IMG/VR virus record: IMGVR_UViG_3300032560_000068
Span: 1 to 35,970 of that record
Direction: 5' to 3' (one strand)
DNA: 35,970 nucleotides
Origin: a virus
This document shows positions 13,100 to 21,121 of this stretch, piece after piece. A program made the translations under genes and the position numbers. Under the pieces are notes generated by a model that had not been told where the DNA came from, searched no databases, and saw only the letters and a list, made by a program, of their open reading frames with translations. Every line of letters starts with the position of its first letter. The first letter of the stretch is position 1.

Positions 13100-13627
13100 A
13101 TGTCTTTAGAAAATCTGTCACTTGAACAACGAGACGAGTTGGCTGGCCTCATGCAGCAACTCGCTGACACGCCAGAAACACGCAAGGATATATTGCGGTT
13201 GACGAAAAAAATTCGTCCTGGTTTAAATGTGCCAGAACTCGACATTGAGGACAACACCAATTCTGCTATTCAGCAAATGCGTGCAGAAAACGAGGCTCTC
13301 AAGGCCAAGTTTCAGCAAAAAGAGGCGGTGGAAAACCTAGAAAGCATCAGACGTAAAGTCGTGAAAAAAGGTTTGGTTTCTGAAGACGAGATGCCAGAAG
13401 TTGAAAAGTTAATGCTAGAGAAACGCATTGCAGACCATGAAACGGCTGCAGAGCATTATCGCTGGATGAAACAGGCAGCTGTGCCAACACCAACAGGGTA
13501 CAACCCCAGTGCTATTCGCCAGTTCGATCTTGGCAAGTATTGGAAAGACCCCAGAGGTGCAGCACAGCAAGAGGCCGTGCGTGCTTTCGCAGATTTGCGG
13601 AAACCCACACGTCCTATTGGTTTGTAA
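13100..13627 (+). CDS. Probable scaffolding protein
   Basis: 175 aa, located directly before the major capsid gene where scaffolds usually lie. It is highly helical and charged, with a predicted coiled coil around residues 55-105 (AIQQMRAENEALKAKFQQKE, AVENLESIRRKVVKKG). A C-terminal basic segment (FADLRKPTRPIGL) could contact the coat protein. The start at ATG 13100 follows AAGAGGGTAAC. Assignment rests on position, length and composition rather than a recognised motif. Confidence 0.65.
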   Translation: MSLENLSLEQRDELAGLMQQLADTPETRKDILRLTKKIRPGLNVPELDIEDNTNSAIQQMRAENEALKAKFQQKEAVENLESIRRKVVKKGLVSEDEMPEVEKLMLEKRIADHETAAEHYRWMKQAAVPTPTGYNPSAIRQFDLGKYWKDPRGAAQQEAVRAFADLRKPTRPIGL

Positions 13628-13646
13628 AAGAGGGTGTAATTTGTTT

Positions 13647-13660
13647 GGGCAGAGATGCCC
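13647..13660 (+). other. GNRA hairpin in the capsid-gene leader
   Basis: GGGCA (13647-13651), GAGA loop, TGCCC (13656-13660), followed by GTCTTT and then the capsid ribosome site AAGGAG. A stable GNRA hairpin just upstream of the most highly expressed gene may protect the message or define a processed 5' end. It also contains an ATG (13655) that is probably not used. Confidence 0.5.
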
Positions 13661-13678
13661 GTCTTTAAGGAGCTAACT

Positions 13679-14701
13679 ATGGCTATTGGTGGCGGTATTC
13701 TGCCTCAAACAGGGTCAAGTCAGTTTACAGAATTAACCTACGTCACAAGACGTGCGTTCATTCCTAAACTGGTTGTCCAACTGTATAACTCTACGCCACT
13801 AATGGCTGCGTTGATTGCCAACAGTCAACAAGCCTCTGGTGGTGTTTCTTCAGTAACTGTTCCCGTCCAGGGCGCACAGTTTGTGAACGCTCAATGGTCT
13901 GACTACTCTGGCTCTTTTGCCCAGCCGTCAGTCCAACAAGGTGCTTACAACGCTGAATTTGACCTCAAGTTGATGATCTCTCCCGTACCGTTCCTCGGTA
14001 TGGAAGGCGTGGCTCAACAAGACGCTGCAATTATCCCGTTGATTGAAGCCCGTATGAATGACGCAACAAACGTCATGATGGACGCAATGGCAACGGCGTT
14101 GTACAACAACACTACCAACAATCAACAGTTCATTGGTTTGCCCGCTGCTGTGGATGATGGTACAGGTGGTGCTGCATACCAGACTACTTACGGTAACATC
14201 AACCGTTCCACCTACACCTGGTGGCAGTCTAAGGTTTACGCAGCTGGTAACGTAAACCCCACACGTCAAAACATTCTCCAGTACATCTCTGGTACAGTGA
14301 AAAAAGGTGCAGAAATGCCCTCTTTCGGTGTTTGCGGATTTGGTACTTGGACATTGTTGGCTCAAGACTTTGTTGGTCAAGAGCAATATGTGATCACTCC
14401 TGGTTCAGGATTTGATGGTGACAATAACGGCCCTCAAGCTGCATTCCGTGCATTGATGGTTGCTGGCGTGCCAATCTATCCAGACCCATACTGTCCAGAA
14501 GGCACAGTGTACTTCCTCAACACTAACTACTTGTCGCTCTATATTCACGAGCAAGGTTCGTTTGTGTTCACAGGGTTTGAGTCCACTCTACCTAACTGGC
14601 AAATCGGTTATGTCGGTGCAGTTCTTATGATTGCTGAGTTGGTGTCTGTCAAGCCCAAGTCAATGTCTAAGATCACTGGCTACAATTATTTGTCGCTATA
14701 A
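13679..14701 (+). CDS. Major capsid protein (HK97-fold type)
   Basis: 340 aa from ATG 13679, set by AAGGAG 7 bases upstream; the in-frame ATG at 13655 lies inside a hairpin and has no site. The sequence has the look of HK97-type coats of small podoviruses: an N-arm with FTELTYVTRRAFIPKLVVQL, an E-loop-like stretch VTVPVQGAQFVNAQW, a spine helix with ALYNNTTNNQQFIGLPAAV, and a C-terminal A-domain with GVPIYPDPYCPEGTVYFLN and LPNWQIGYVGAVLMIAELV. It would form the icosahedral shell. It stands between the scaffold-like gene and two small alanine/threonine-rich proteins likely to decorate it. Confidence 0.85.
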   Translation: MAIGGGILPQTGSSQFTELTYVTRRAFIPKLVVQLYNSTPLMAALIANSQQASGGVSSVTVPVQGAQFVNAQWSDYSGSFAQPSVQQGAYNAEFDLKLMISPVPFLGMEGVAQQDAAIIPLIEARMNDATNVMMDAMATALYNNTTNNQQFIGLPAAVDDGTGGAAYQTTYGNINRSTYTWWQSKVYAAGNVNPTRQNILQYISGTVKKGAEMPSFGVCGFGTWTLLAQDFVGQEQYVITPGSGFDGDNNGPQAAFRALMVAGVPIYPDPYCPEGTVYFLNTNYLSLYIHEQGSFVFTGFESTLPNWQIGYVGAVLMIAELVSVKPKSMSKITGYNYLSL

Positions 14702-14713
14702 GGAGAATTTGAA

Positions 14714-15058
14714 ATGGCATTAGCTCTTAATAAAATTATCCTTGCAAATGCAAATGCGAACACCCCAGGTGCGTATTTTCAGATCACAACTCTTGCAGCC
14801 ACTACTGTTGGTAACGTAGTTCCCGCTGGTGTTTACATTGTGTTTCCCACTGCTAACGTGACCATCCAGGCCACCAGCGCAGTTAACACAGCTGGCAACA
14901 TCACAGCAGTTTCAACCGTGTTGGCTAACAATACTGGTGGAATGATCTTTTCTGACGGTGTTAACGTGTTTGCCAACTCTTCTGTTACCAACGCTACAGT
15001 TACTTTGTTGACTGTTGACGGTGGACAGGCTGTGTCTGGTACATACAACGCATCATAA
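14714..15058 (+). CDS. Small beta-rich head-region protein (possible decoration protein)
   Basis: 114 aa, ATG 14714 after AAGGAGAATTTGAA. It is almost free of charge and rich in A, T, V and N with alternating strand patterns (FQITTLAATTVGNVVPAGVY, NITAVSTVLANNTGG, ATVTLLTVDGGQAV), which suggests a compact beta-sandwich. Placement directly after the coat gene suggests a capsid decoration or stabilising protein, but no family is recognised. Confidence 0.6.
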   Translation: MALALNKIILANANANTPGAYFQITTLAATTVGNVVPAGVYIVFPTANVTIQATSAVNTAGNITAVSTVLANNTGGMIFSDGVNVFANSSVTNATVTLLTVDGGQAVSGTYNAS

Positions 15059-15068
15059 GGAGTGAACA

Positions 15069-15530
15069 ATGGCTAATCCCGATTCAGTCAGTCAGTATTA
15101 TCTGGATTCGTTTGGATACGGTCGTATTGGTCAAGCTACAGTTGTGTCTATGGCAGCCTTGGGTAATGCGGTTGCCACTATTCCTTTGTTGACTGGTGGC
15201 CTCACAAACTCAGGGACTGCAGTAGGTTCTGGTGCAGTGATTCCTCGCAGAATTACTGTTAACAATCCTACAGGGTCTGTTTCGTCTGCTTATGTGACGA
15301 TTACAACAAGCAATGACGGCAACGCATCCAATGCGATAGTTGCTAACGTGGCTTTGAGTAACATCACTGCAGCGGGCAGATACCAAGACTTGACCATAGC
15401 AACGCCTTACTCCACTACAACTTCAGTTACTGGTAACTTGACATCTGCACTTTATGTGAACGTGACCACAGTTTCTGGTAATAGCAACACTGTAAACTTC
15501 CAAGTTTACGGTGACGTTGTACAGTTCTAA
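15069..15530 (+). CDS. Beta-rich structural protein, probable head decoration
   Basis: 153 aa. AAGGAG precedes ATG 15069. The N-terminal part SQYYLDSFGYGRIGQATVVS is followed by uncharged strands with regular T/S/V pattern (VIPRRITVNNPTGSVSSAYV, ALYVNVTTVSGNSNTVNF), suited to an Ig-like or jelly-roll sandwich. It ends with TAA overlapping the next start (TAATG). Together with the gene at 14714 it forms the post-capsid pair expected of minor head proteins; assignment is by context. Confidence 0.6.
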   Translation: MANPDSVSQYYLDSFGYGRIGQATVVSMAALGNAVATIPLLTGGLTNSGTAVGSGAVIPRRITVNNPTGSVSSAYVTITTSNDGNASNAIVANVALSNITAAGRYQDLTIATPYSTTTSVTGNLTSALYVNVTTVSGNSNTVNFQVYGDVVQF

Positions 15531-15853
15531 TGAACGTGTTTGTTACGAACCGTGGGGACACACAGCTCGCTGTGGGTTCTTACGAGTTCAAAAAGAATAC
15601 TCCTGTAGAGTTGCCTATTGAGGCAGCTGTGCAATTATTTGGGTATGGTCTTGATGATCGAGAGCATATCTTGGTTCGCTGGGGGTGGATACAACTGCAC
15701 AGCGAACTGGCAGAAGGTTTGAAAAAGTTAGATCAGTTTGAAATAACAACTGAAAGACCAGGGAAAAACAGCTCGTTACCCTCGGCTGTTGGACGAGTAC
15801 CCCTAACCCTCCAGAAGGGTTCGGGGGAAAAGACTCAAATGAAGGTAGCCTAA
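15530..15853 (+). CDS. Small head-completion-region hypothetical protein
   Basis: 107 aa, coupled to the previous gene (TAATG). The N-terminal half is a strand-rich unit (MNVFVTNRGDTQLAVGSYEF, TPVELPIEAAVQLFGYG) with a tryptophan-containing turn RWGWIQLHSELAEGLKKL. The C-terminal 40 residues are basic and flexible (NSSLPSAVGRVPLTLQK). Similar short proteins with this organisation occur next to coat genes in many phages, but their role is not settled. The 3' part of the gene forms a strong hairpin (15800-15826). Confidence 0.6.
   Translation: MNVFVTNRGDTQLAVGSYEFKKNTPVELPIEAAVQLFGYGLDDREHILVRWGWIQLHSELAEGLKKLDQFEITTERPGKNSSLPSAVGRVPLTLQKGSGEKTQMKVA
15800..15826 (+). other. Strong hairpin inside the 3' end of a structural gene
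   Basis: CCCC-T-AACCCT (15800-15810) pairs with AAGGGTT-C-GGGG (15815-15826) around CCAG. The stem is about 10 bp with a single T-C mismatch and no U-run. It sits 27 bases before the stop of the gene and before the adaptor gene, so it may reduce transcription into the connector genes or protect the coat message from 3' decay. Confidence 0.5.
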
Positions 15854-15865
15854 CATGGACAGCAA

Positions 15866-16726
15866 ATGGCAACGCTTAACGACTATCTCAGCCAAGTTGA
15901 AAATTTGCTCCATGACGTTAACAATGTTTTCTGGACGCAAAACCAGCTAACCACTTACATTAACGAGGCGAGAGAACGCACCGTTAGAGATACGGGTTGT
16001 CTGCGTAATTTGCAGACTACTACAGCTCCCCTGGCTTACAACTCTAGTACCTCGGCTGGTGTTTCTCCTACCATTTGGGCGGGCAACACCGCGGTCACAG
16101 CTGGTCAGTACGTCTTTTCCAACATCTACAACTATGTCTACACCCAGAGTGGGACATCAGGCAACTCTGCACCAATCTATCCTAATGGTGCTAATCCATT
16201 CCCGCCCACGACTCCATTTGCAGATGGCACTGCCATGCTGCAGTATGTGAGTAATTGCGAGATTCTTCCTTTTAATGCGTTGCCCCAGGGCATCAATGTT
16301 TATGATGTTGTCAATATCAACCTATATTGGGGCAATAGTCGGATACCTTTGCGTTATCTGCCTTGGTCCAACTTCACCGCCCAGTTGCGCTACTGGCAAA
16401 ATTATGTGGGCAGACCCATCTGTTTCTCTATGTACGGGCAACAGGCCATCTACATTGCCCCCATACCAGACCAACTCTACTACATCGAGGTAGATACCAA
16501 CATTTTGCCCTCTGCTTTATCACTCACGAACATTAACCAGGTGGACACCATCATTGACCCGTACACTACTGCGGTTCAATACTATGCTGCATACAAGGCC
16601 AAGTTCTATGAGCAGTCTTATGGTGAGGCTGAAATCTTCAAACAAGAGTACAACAAACACATATTGAACGTCCTCAATAGCACGTTTACAAGAAGGATTC
16701 CTGATCCATACAGTAGTGGAGGTTAA
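15866..16726 (+). CDS. Head-to-tail adaptor/connector-like protein
   Basis: 286 aa. The start MATLNDYLSQVENLLHD, then WTQNQLTTYINEARERTVRDTG, is the helical opening typical of phage adaptor proteins that seal the portal ring. The middle contains an uncharged beta-insert (residues about 55-125), and the C-terminal part resumes a helical bundle (TTAVQYYAAYKAKFYEQSYGEAEIF). Location between coat proteins and the tail hub supports a role as first ring beneath the portal. The spacing to the next gene is 2 bases. Confidence 0.7.
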   Translation: MATLNDYLSQVENLLHDVNNVFWTQNQLTTYINEARERTVRDTGCLRNLQTTTAPLAYNSSTSAGVSPTIWAGNTAVTAGQYVFSNIYNYVYTQSGTSGNSAPIYPNGANPFPPTTPFADGTAMLQYVSNCEILPFNALPQGINVYDVVNINLYWGNSRIPLRYLPWSNFTAQLRYWQNYVGRPICFSMYGQQAIYIAPIPDQLYYIEVDTNILPSALSLTNINQVDTIIDPYTTAVQYYAAYKAKFYEQSYGEAEIFKQEYNKHILNVLNSTFTRRIPDPYSSGG

Positions 16727-16728
16727 AC

Positions 16729-18960
16729 ATGGCCTCCGCAGAACAGAAGAAGTCCTACCAGGTAATCAAGGCTTTCAAGGGTCTCAACACCAAGGCCAAC
16801 CGCACGGCTATCGACAAGGAGGAGTTCTCCTGGTTAGAGAACGCCATGCCTGTGGGGTCTGGCAATATGCGGATTATTCCCACCAGTAGCAACGTGACCA
16901 ACGGTGCAAATGCGGTGGTATTTACCAACAATGTAGTTACCCTGTTTTCTGCCAACATCAATGATGATTATGTAGTGGCTGCAGAAGATAATGGTGCGCT
17001 AGAGGCATATGACCTCAGTTCTAACAACTTTGTGACCATTGTCGGCTCTGGCTCATTGTCCAATTCTGGTGTTGCATTCTCTCAATACCAAAATACAGAC
17101 GTTTTTGTAGGAGACCCCACTAAAGGTTTGTATGACTGGAATGGGGTTAGTTTGATTCCCGTAGGTTCTGTGGGCAGTATTGCCATCACAAACCCAGGTA
17201 TCAACTACACGTCTGCCCCCAACGTCACTATTTCTTCCCCCAACAATGCCAACGGTACACGGGCAACAGCTGTGGCCTCGATTACCACGGGTTCTGGCGG
17301 GGTGCAGAGCATACAAGTTTTAACGGGTGGATCAGGTTACACGTCTGTGCCCACGGTGACCCTTTCTACACCTGATGTGACGGGTGGAAGTACGGCTACG
17401 GCTGCAGCCACCATCTCTGGCGGTAATGTGGTGGCTATTTCTGTGGTCACGCCTGGTTCTGGCTACCTTAACCCGCCAACGGTTAGCATTACTGGAGGTG
17501 GTGGGTCTAGTGCAACTGCAAATGCATCACTTTCTACGGGTATTGTGAACGCCATCACGCTGACAAATGCGGGTAGCGGGTACACGTCTCAGCCTAGTGT
17601 CACTATTTCTGGTGGTGGCGGGTCAAATGCGACTGCTCTAGCCCAGCTCGTCACTTTTGCCACAGGCGTGGTGTCCATTCAGGTCACCAATGGGGGAACA
17701 GGTTACGGTCAGTACGGCAACCTGGCAGTCACCATCACGGGTGGCGGGGGCACAAACGCAAATGCAACCGCCATCATTTCTGGAAACGTGGTTAGCCAGG
17801 TCATTATGAACAATCCTGGCTCTGGTTATACCTCTGCACCGTCTGTGGCGGTCTCAGGTGGGACTGGCACGGGTGCAAACCTTGTTGCGACTGTGCAGCT
17901 AAACCCCATAGTGGACTTGGCTACCTTCTCCAACAGAGTTTGGGTGGCACAGGGGCGCACGGTTTATGCGTCTGCCTCCACAAGCCCCACAGATTTCACT
18001 TCTGTATCTGCTGTAGCGTTCAACATTCAGGACAGCACCTTGCACGGCAACATTCAAGGACTCTTGTCTGCCAATAACTTCTTGTATGTTTTCGGAGACG
18101 ATAGCATCAACGTGTTCTCGGATTTGCAAGTGACCTCCACAGGGGCTACGGTGTTCACCAACACCAACGTGAGTGCGTCTATCGGTACTAAACGCATTTA
18201 CGCCATTTTCCCCTATTTCAGGTCAGTCTTGTTCATGAATGACTACGGTATTTATGCCCTGGTTGGTTCAACAACCACCAAGATTTCTGACCCTCTAGAC
18301 GGTATTTTTCCCTATATTGACTTCACTAAGCCTGTCACAGCTGGTCAAACACTGCTCAACAACATCCTTTGTGCGGTGTTTAACTTCTATGTGAACAGTT
18401 CTTTCCCGATTGGACCATCTGGATCACGGTACATACAGTGTATTTTCTTTGAGAAGAAGTGGTTTGTGTCTAGCCAGGGCAACATCCAGTATGTGACCTC
18501 TGTGCCTTTTGGCGGTAAGGTTAGACTGTATGGCACAGATAACAACAAAGTATTAAAACTGTTGTACAACGATACAACCAGTCCGATCAGTTCGTACATC
18601 CAGACTGCACTCAATGAGATGGGTGACCCCATCAGGACAAAACAAGCCCTCAAATTCGCTGTAGAAGCGACTTTAGCGCAAGGTGGCAACCTGAATGTCA
18701 CCGTGGACTCAGAAAGCGGTTCTAGCCCGTCTTACACCCTTTCTAACACGGTTACCTGGACAAACACGGCTGGAACGACTATCGGTTGGACAAATTACCT
18801 ATCTCAAACGATAATTTGGACAAATGTTAGCGGGTACTATTTGTACAAATCAGACGCAGAGCAGTACGGTAAGTATTTAGGATTAACGCAAACCAGTAAT
18901 TCTGCTGGGTTTATTGTGAACACATTTGAGTTTGAACATGAATTAAGAGTGAGGTTCTAA
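16729..18960 (+). CDS. Tail hub/stabilisation protein, P22 gp10-like, with repeat insertion
   Basis: 743 aa. The opening (YQVIKAFKGLNTKANRTAI...EFSWLENAMPVGSGNMRIIP) and the second half (VDLATFSNRVWVAQGRTVYA, LSANNFLYVFGDDSINVFSD, RSVLFMNDYGIYALVG) show the blade-like strand repeats of the podovirus hub or packaged-DNA stabilising family, which closes the tail after packaging. Between residues about 150 and 390 lies an unusual insertion of six GSGYTSxPxVTISGGGG-like units, not expected in the core fold; these could project outward as a spike or receptor-contact domain. ATG 16729 follows GGAGG. Assignment of the flanks is by pattern. Confidence 0.7.
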   Translation: MASAEQKKSYQVIKAFKGLNTKANRTAIDKEEFSWLENAMPVGSGNMRIIPTSSNVTNGANAVVFTNNVVTLFSANINDDYVVAAEDNGALEAYDLSSNNFVTIVGSGSLSNSGVAFSQYQNTDVFVGDPTKGLYDWNGVSLIPVGSVGSIAITNPGINYTSAPNVTISSPNNANGTRATAVASITTGSGGVQSIQVLTGGSGYTSVPTVTLSTPDVTGGSTATAAATISGGNVVAISVVTPGSGYLNPPTVSITGGGGSSATANASLSTGIVNAITLTNAGSGYTSQPSVTISGGGGSNATALAQLVTFATGVVSIQVTNGGTGYGQYGNLAVTITGGGGTNANATAIISGNVVSQVIMNNPGSGYTSAPSVAVSGGTGTGANLVATVQLNPIVDLATFSNRVWVAQGRTVYASASTSPTDFTSVSAVAFNIQDSTLHGNIQGLLSANNFLYVFGDDSINVFSDLQVTSTGATVFTNTNVSASIGTKRIYAIFPYFRSVLFMNDYGIYALVGSTTTKISDPLDGIFPYIDFTKPVTAGQTLLNNILCAVFNFYVNSSFPIGPSGSRYIQCIFFEKKWFVSSQGNIQYVTSVPFGGKVRLYGTDNNKVLKLLYNDTTSPISSYIQTALNEMGDPIRTKQALKFAVEATLAQGGNLNVTVDSESGSSPSYTLSNTVTWTNTAGTTIGWTNYLSQTIIWTNVSGYYLYKSDAEQYGKYLGLTQTSNSAGFIVNTFEFEHELRVRF
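17190..17905 (+). repeat. Six protein-coding repeats (GSGYxSxPxV units) in the tail hub gene
   Basis: The encoded motif recurs as GINYTSAPNV, GSGYTSVPTV, GSGYLNPPTV, GSGYTSQPSV, GTGYGQYGNLAV and GSGYTSAPSV, each followed by a glycine turn and an alanine-rich strand, roughly every 120 bases. The DNA of the units has diverged while the protein pattern is kept, so the array is old and under selection. Confidence 0.8.
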
Positions 18961-18961
18961 C

Positions 18962-20440
18962 ATGGCATTACCAATTACAGTTCCCTATACGTTTGGAACG
19001 GCAACCACTGCTATCCCGCTGACCAATTTGGACAGTGATTTCAGCACTGTTTACAATGCGGTGAATGGTCTGGGTAATGGCTCGGTGTCACTAGCAAACG
19101 TGTCTATCACTGGCGGTACAGTATCAGGAAATACCACGTTCTCTAACGTCACCATCAGCAGTGTTGCAAGTACGTTTCCTAATAACTATTTGTCAAACAG
19201 TAGCGTTACTGTTGGTAATACATCTGTTGCGTTGGGTTCAACTGTCACATCTTTTGGTAATGTGACTTTGACAAACACCACGATCAGTAGCGTTGCAAGT
19301 ACATTCCCCAACAATTACTTGTCCAACAGTTCTGTTACTATTGGTAACACGGCTGTTGCACTAGGTTCATCTGTAAGCACTCTTGGAAATGTAACGCTTA
19401 CAAATGCAACTATTTCTAGTGTTTCTACTGCAATTACACCCGCAGAAGGTGGAACAGGATTAACAAGCATTACTGCTAATAATGTTATTTTAGGTAATGG
19501 CACAAGTTCTGTTCAAATTGTTTCACCAGGCACGTCTGGTAATGTTTTAACCAGTAACGGTACAACATGGATTTCTCAAGCTGGTGGCTCTGCTGCTACT
19601 CCTACTTCTTTGGGGACTGTTTATGGAAGCACAGTTTCGTCAGGAAGTTATACAACTGCTTTAGGCTATCAGGCGTTAAATTCAAATGGAAATAATTACA
19701 ACGTAGGAATTGGTTATCAGGCTTTATACACCAATAATAATGGGGGGTATATGGCGGCAGTTGGTTATCAAGCACTATATTCTAATAGTGGAAATAGCGG
19801 TTCTGTTGCTCTTGGTTATCAAGCTGGATATTCTGCCGCTTGTGATAATTCTATTTTTATTGGAAACATTGCTGGTTATAACACAACAGGTGGTAACTAT
19901 AATACTTACATTGGTTTTCGTGTTCGTGGAAGTTCAGCAACCGATACAGATAATTTAGTTATCGCTGGTGGATATAATGGAGGCGGCGCTGTTGGTAAAG
20001 GTTCAAGCACTGCATTTATTACTGGAAATGGTGGTAACACTTATAACGGGGCAAATACATCATCTTTTGCAACAACTTCAGATCAACGTCTCAAGAAAAA
20101 CATTGTAGACAATACAGTTGGTCTTGCTAATATTATTCAACTTAGGGTTCGCAACTTTGAATATCGTTTACCCGAAGAAGTTGATTCAAGTCTAAAACCC
20201 ACAGATGCCATTACAAAAAGTGGTGTGCAACTTGGTTTTATTGCTCAAGAGCTTGCAGAAGTTTTACCCGATTGCGTTAAAACAGAATCAACAGGCGTTA
20301 TGTCTGTAAACATTGATAATGTAACTTATCACATGGTCAACGCAATAAAAGAACTCAACACTCTTATTACAACACAAGCGGCAACAATTACATCCATGCA
20401 AGCAACCATCACGGCTTTGCAAGCAAAAGTAGGAGTTTAA
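18962..20440 (+). CDS. Tail fibre/spike with C-terminal S74 intramolecular chaperone
   Basis: 492 aa. Residues 1-55 would attach to the tail. Residues about 60-155 hold two near-identical repeats (SSVASTFPNNYLSNSS then VGNTSVALGS). A linker EGGTGLTSITANNVILGNG follows, then a YadA-head-like stretch of LGYQAL/IGYQAL units. From about 372, TSDQRLKKNIVDN through FIAQELAEVLP is the S74 chaperone domain that trimerises and then cleaves itself off, ending in a coiled coil (ITSMQATITALQAKV). From about 19380 the DNA is visibly AT-richer than upstream, which suggests the receptor-binding end was acquired from another phage. Confidence 0.85.
   Translation: MALPITVPYTFGTATTAIPLTNLDSDFSTVYNAVNGLGNGSVSLANVSITGGTVSGNTTFSNVTISSVASTFPNNYLSNSSVTVGNTSVALGSTVTSFGNVTLTNTTISSVASTFPNNYLSNSSVTIGNTAVALGSSVSTLGNVTLTNATISSVSTAITPAEGGTGLTSITANNVILGNGTSSVQIVSPGTSGNVLTSNGTTWISQAGGSAATPTSLGTVYGSTVSSGSYTTALGYQALNSNGNNYNVGIGYQALYTNNNGGYMAAVGYQALYSNSGNSGSVALGYQAGYSAACDNSIFIGNIAGYNTTGGNYNTYIGFRVRGSSATDTDNLVIAGGYNGGGAVGKGSSTAFITGNGGNTYNGANTSSFATTSDQRLKKNIVDNTVGLANIIQLRVRNFEYRLPEEVDSSLKPTDAITKSGVQLGFIAQELAEVLPDCVKTESTGVMSVNIDNVTYHMVNAIKELNTLITTQAATITSMQATITALQAKVGV
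19147..19420 (+). repeat. Tandem fibre repeat coding for SSVASTFPNNYLSNSS...VGNT.VALGS
   Basis: Two units with a period of about 114 bases, starting near 19147 and 19261, followed by a partial third (NVTLTNATISSV). The unit IGNTxVALGSTVTTLGNVTL recurs in the second fibre gene at 21470-21690, so the two fibres share modules. Confidence 0.75.
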
Positions 20441-20441
20441 A

Positions 20442-20783
20442 ATGGCACAAGTAAATCAATGGACTTGGACAATTCAATCAATGCAACAATGGCCTAGTGG
20501 AACAAACGCTGGTTACGTTGTTAATGTAAATTGGACTTTAACAGGTACTGATGGCACTCAAACTGCCAGTATTCAAGGCAATACTCAATACCCTGTAAAT
20601 GAAGCTCAATCAGGATTTGTGCCTTACGCACAGCTCACTCAAGCTACAGTTATTGGTTGGGTGCAAGAATCTTTGGGTGAAACAGGTGTTGCTAACTTTG
20701 AGGCCAATGTACAAGGTCAAATAAATAACTTGGAAACACCTCCAGTTTTGCCTGTAATAGAACCTCTTCCTTGGAGTGCTTAA
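20442..20783 (+). CDS. Small tail-associated protein following the fibre
   Basis: 113 aa, starting 2 bases after the fibre stop. The pattern QWTWTIQSMQQWPSGTNAGY then VVNVNWTLTGTDGT, QTASIQGNTQYPV and a helix TQATVIGWVQESLGE resembles short proteins regularly found beside S74-type fibres; they may help fibre folding or cap it. The AT-rich composition of the fibre 3' end continues through this gene, so both were probably acquired together. Function is inferred from context only. Confidence 0.6.
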   Translation: MAQVNQWTWTIQSMQQWPSGTNAGYVVNVNWTLTGTDGTQTASIQGNTQYPVNEAQSGFVPYAQLTQATVIGWVQESLGETGVANFEANVQGQINNLETPPVLPVIEPLPWSA

Positions 20784-21119
20784 ATGTCCGTATCAGCACC
20801 ATTTGCCCCGTCTGGTAACACTGTAGTCATTACAGCTTCTACTACTGCACCCGCACCTGTGCAAGTGCCTTCTGCCACTTTGGGTAGTAACCAATACAGA
20901 ATCATAAATTCTGGTTCGCAAGTGGTGATACTTGGATTTGGACAAACATCTGCCATTGCAGCTGCTGGTGGAGTCATACCATCGACTACACAGAGTAATT
21001 GTTTGCCTTTGTTGCCTGGTACGGATGAAATCATCACGTTTGCACCCAATGCTTACTTCACCGCAAACGCAACATCAAGCACTGCAACTATTTACATTAC
21101 TCCTGGAGATGGGGACTAA
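20784..21119 (+). CDS. Small beta-rich virion protein, paralogue of 30674-31024
   Basis: 111 aa, beginning directly at the previous stop. Low charge and many strands (GNTVVITASTTAPAPVQVPS, QYRIINSGSQVVILGFGQTS), ending STATIYITPGDGD. The protein at 30674-31024 has the same order (N-terminal NxVxxxVxG-like strand, QYYLANADTNSAVYVQIN, end ATCYITPGEGF), so the two are probably related. A role as a small fibre-tip, decoration or adhesion protein is likely for such repeat-flanked beta proteins, but unproven. Confidence 0.6.
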   Translation: MSVSAPFAPSGNTVVITASTTAPAPVQVPSATLGSNQYRIINSGSQVVILGFGQTSAIAAAGGVIPSTTQSNCLPLLPGTDEIITFAPNAYFTANATSSTATIYITPGDGD

Positions 21120-21121
21120 TC

